In this document: piece by piece, positions 5,297-6,596 of the stretch
How the letters are laid out: each line of letters opens with the position of its first letter
How positions within the stretch are numbered: position 1 is the stretch's first letter
NCBI GenBank assembly: GCA_031281765.1
Contig: JAITEX010000154.1
Location: 1-6,596 of the forward strand
Length of the DNA: 6,596 bases
Origin: Eubacteriales Family XIII. Incertae Sedis bacterium
Lineage (GTDB): Bacteria; Bacillota; Clostridia; Peptostreptococcales; Anaerovoracaceae
Reading direction: 5' to 3'
Program-made: the position numbers and the translations under genes
Notes under the pieces: model-generated
Database searches by the model: none
What the model was told of the DNA's origin: nothing
The model's input: only the letters and a program-made list of their open reading frames with translations

Positions 5297-6169
5297 ATGG
5301 GTAGCGAACGTTATTTTTCACTTTCCGGCAAACCCGCTGAGGTGACCATGCCGGGCATTCCCGCGGAAGCCAAGAAAGTCTCGACGCAGATTGATGACAG
5401 CATCGTTTCCGGGACCCTGTTTAATCAGGTCGGTTGGTACACGAAGCCTTTCGACGCCGCCGGCCTGTTCAAGCACGAATCCGACGAGCTGCTCATCTTT
5501 GCGGGCGGGGATATAGAAGACCCCGAAAACCTGAACGCGGAGATAGAGCTTCAGCTTGAGAACGACGTGCTGACGATAGACAAGACGGGCGTCGTCTTCG
5601 TACCGGGCGGCTGCGCCCACGGCAATCTCAAAATTAAACGCATGGATCGCCCCGTATTCTACGCCGTTTGCCATATGAATACGGGCGCCTACGAGTGGAC
5701 GCCCACTGAGGTTACCGCGGAAAAAGGGACGTACGCGGGTAATTTTGTGGATGGCTATAAACCGGTGAGCGGCAAGCTTCCCGAGGCTCCCGAAGGCTTC
5801 CTGCAGCTGCTTATCTGGCTTGACGGCGAGAAAGCGCCCGGCGCCCCCTATATGGAACTCGTCTGGTTCAAGTCCGTCAATGAAACGGGTCCCGCGCCGC
5901 ACGCGCACGACTTTGATGAACTGATTGGCTTTATCGGTTCCGACCCCGAAGATCCCGAAAATTTGAACGCGGAAGTTACGCTCGATATTGCGGGCGACAT
6001 CGTCCATGTGCAGAACAGCTGCATTGCCTTCTGCCCCGAGGGGACGATACACAGCCCCATCACCGTCCCGGCCTTAGAGCGCCCGATCTACCACTTCTCG
6101 ATAGGCAACGGCGGCGATTATGTGCGGGAGGGCAACAAAGGAAACTCCAATATATATAAGCCAGAATAG
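5297..6169 (+). CDS. Bicupin protein of unknown function (tandem cupin domains)
   Basis: A 290-residue cytoplasmic protein of two cupin beta-barrels. Halves 1 and 2 align with an exact offset of 144 residues: EDPENLNAE occurs at 74-82 and 218-226, His60 matches His204, Glu64 matches Glu208, and His108 matches His252. The second domain has a complete cupin metal triad plus Glu (His202, His204, Glu208, His252). In the first, the position of His202 is Phe58, so that site is incomplete and may not hold a metal. Cupin motif 2 is visible as VPGGCAHGN and CPEGTIHSP. The start is clear: GAGGAGG at 5284-5290, six bases from the ATG. No characterised relative is known to me; the DE(L/V)(I/L)xF...EDPENL...P(G/E)GxxH pattern fits conserved uncharacterised bicupins of anaerobes. 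A metal-dependent isomerase, hydrolase, dioxygenase-like fold or ligand-binding role are all possible. It lies just before the flavin oxidoreductase gene. Confidence 0.9.
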   Translation: MGSERYFSLSGKPAEVTMPGIPAEAKKVSTQIDDSIVSGTLFNQVGWYTKPFDAAGLFKHESDELLIFAGGDIEDPENLNAEIELQLENDVLTIDKTGVVFVPGGCAHGNLKIKRMDRPVFYAVCHMNTGAYEWTPTEVTAEKGTYAGNFVDGYKPVSGKLPEAPEGFLQLLIWLDGEKAPGAPYMELVWFKSVNETGPAPHAHDFDELIGFIGSDPEDPENLNAEVTLDIAGDIVHVQNSCIAFCPEGTIHSPITVPALERPIYHFSIGNGGDYVREGNKGNSNIYKPE

Positions 6170-6200
6170 ACAACAATAGATTTCAAATTAATTATTATAT

Positions 6201-6316
6201 GCCCGAAGCGTTTTGCGTGCAGCAAGGCGCACCGGAATGAGGGGAGCGCGGCGTACTTCGTCGTACGTAAGCGACCCGAATGAGGAGCAACGCAGCTGCG
6301 CACAAAACGGGCGGGC
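6201..6316. repeat. Imperfect palindromic intergenic repeat, copy B, opposite orientation to copy A
   Basis: A palindrome of about 116 bp. Outer arms GCCCG (6201-6205) and CGGGC (6312-6316) are perfect. Next, CGTTTTGCGTGCAGC (6209-6223) pairs with GCTGCGCACAAAACG (6295-6309) with one mismatch and one G-U. The core is CGTAC (6252-6256) and GTACG (6263-6267). A direct sub-repeat, GAATGAGG, occurs at 6235-6242 and 6278-6285. Its reverse complement aligns end to end with 1447-1552: core CTTACGTAC...AAGTACGC, plus GTTGyTCCTC and CGCCTyGC blocks. It fills most of the 164-bp gap between bicupin and flavin oxidoreductase genes; the rest (6170-6200) is AT-rich with no clear promoter. Its 3' arm ends four bases before the next ribosome binding site. 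Confidence 0.75.
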
Positions 6317-6333
6317 ACACAGGAGGTGAGCTT

Positions 6334-6596
6334 ATGAATAATTACCCACACGTCTTCCAGCCGATTCAGGTTGGTCCGATGACGCTGAAAAACCGCATCC
6401 AATGGTCGCCCATCGTATCAAACCACTGCGGCGTCGAGGACGGTTTCGTTACGCCTGAGATGCTTGAATTTACGGGTTCGCAGGCGCGGTCCGGCGCGGC
6501 GCTTATTACGATAGGCTCTACGCCGATAGACTTTGACCGCGGACGCGATTTCTACGCCTGCCTTTCGGTCACGAAGCCCGAAGACGAGGGCGGTCT
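6334..6596 (+). CDS. Old Yellow Enzyme-type NADH:flavin oxidoreductase, N-terminal 87 residues; runs off the window
   Basis: The first 87 codons of an FMN-dependent Old Yellow Enzyme family protein, the group that includes 2,4-dienoyl-CoA reductase, enoate reductase and the bile-acid enzymes BaiCD/BaiH. The N-terminus matches the family: VFQPIQVGPMTLKNRI (residues 7-22), then the strand ending SPI (25-27), then DGFVT (36-40) and QARSGAALITIGST, equivalent to the usual A-GG-LII strand. Cys32 lies near where some members have an FMN-modulating cysteine. The start is set by AGGAGGTG at 6321-6328, five bases from the ATG, the strongest ribosome site in the window. Most of the barrel, and any C-terminal [4Fe-4S] and FAD/NAD domains of the larger subtype, lie beyond the window. 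It probably reduces an activated C=C bond of the pathway substrate (inference). Confidence 0.93.
   Translation, partial: MNNYPHVFQPIQVGPMTLKNRIQWSPIVSNHCGVEDGFVTPEMLEFTGSQARSGAALITIGSTPIDFDRGRDFYACLSVTKPEDEGG

Noticed and set aside
5318..6052. Open frame of 244 codons on the - strand
   Set aside because: It is antisense to the bicupin; the + strand has a good ribosome site and conserved cupin motifs.
1..6596. CRISPR array, tRNA, rRNA or transposase gene
   Set aside because: I saw no regularly spaced direct repeats, no cloverleaf with CCA end and no transposase or integrase motifs in any intergenic stretch or frame.
664..6596. Bile-acid 7-dehydroxylation (bai) operon
   Set aside because: SDR and OYE genes recall baiA and baiCD/baiH, but the AOR, bicupin and LysR genes are not part of that operon, and no baiB, baiE, baiF or baiG counterpart is visible.

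Overview
The window carries seven genes, all on the + strand, two of them cut by the window edges. They are a short-chain dehydrogenase (SDR, 5' end missing), a second SDR, a four-cluster ferredoxin-type protein, a tungsten/molybdenum aldehyde:ferredoxin oxidoreductase (AOR) family enzyme, a LysR-type regulator, a two-domain cupin protein and the start of an Old Yellow Enzyme-type flavin oxidoreductase. The AOR, the 16-cysteine electron-transfer protein and the flavin reductase point to an obligate anaerobe. Coding sequence is moderately GC-rich but uses ATA for isoleucine often, and the gaps are AT-rich. I cannot name the organism; an anaerobic gut or sediment bacterium of the Bacillota or Synergistota type is only a guess.

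Layout. 1-471 is the end of SDR 1. 472-663 holds a perfect TATAAT box, a strong dyad directly after it and a second hairpin just before the ribosome binding site of SDR 2 (664-1428). 1429-1588 is largely filled by an imperfect palindrome of about 100 bp. Ferredoxin (1589-2149), AOR (2171-4219) and LysR regulator (4247-5146) follow with gaps of only 21 and 27 bp, so they look co-transcribed. 5147-5296 contains a 7-bp dyad and a convincing rho-independent terminator. The bicupin gene (5297-6169) follows. A second, diverged copy of the palindromic repeat, in opposite orientation, sits at 6201-6316 just before the flavin oxidoreductase gene (6334 to the window end).

How the genes may work together (inference). 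The ferredoxin-like protein and the AOR match the pairing seen in AorA/AorB-type and BamC/BamB-type complexes, with the ferredoxin subunit carrying electrons to or from the tungsto- or molybdopterin subunit. With two SDRs (alcohol/ketone interconversion) and an enoate-reductase-like flavoprotein (C=C reduction), the set reads as an anaerobic pathway module for an oxygenated cyclic or unsaturated organic acid, aldehyde or ketone, controlled by the embedded LysR protein. No CoA ligase, thiolase, transporter or other substrate-defining gene lies in the window, so the substrate stays open.

The most notable items are the AOR's atypical cysteine motif and its insertion, the bicupin's exact 144-residue internal duplication with only one complete metal site, and the two related intergenic palindromes. 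No RNA genes, CRISPR arrays or transposase genes were seen.
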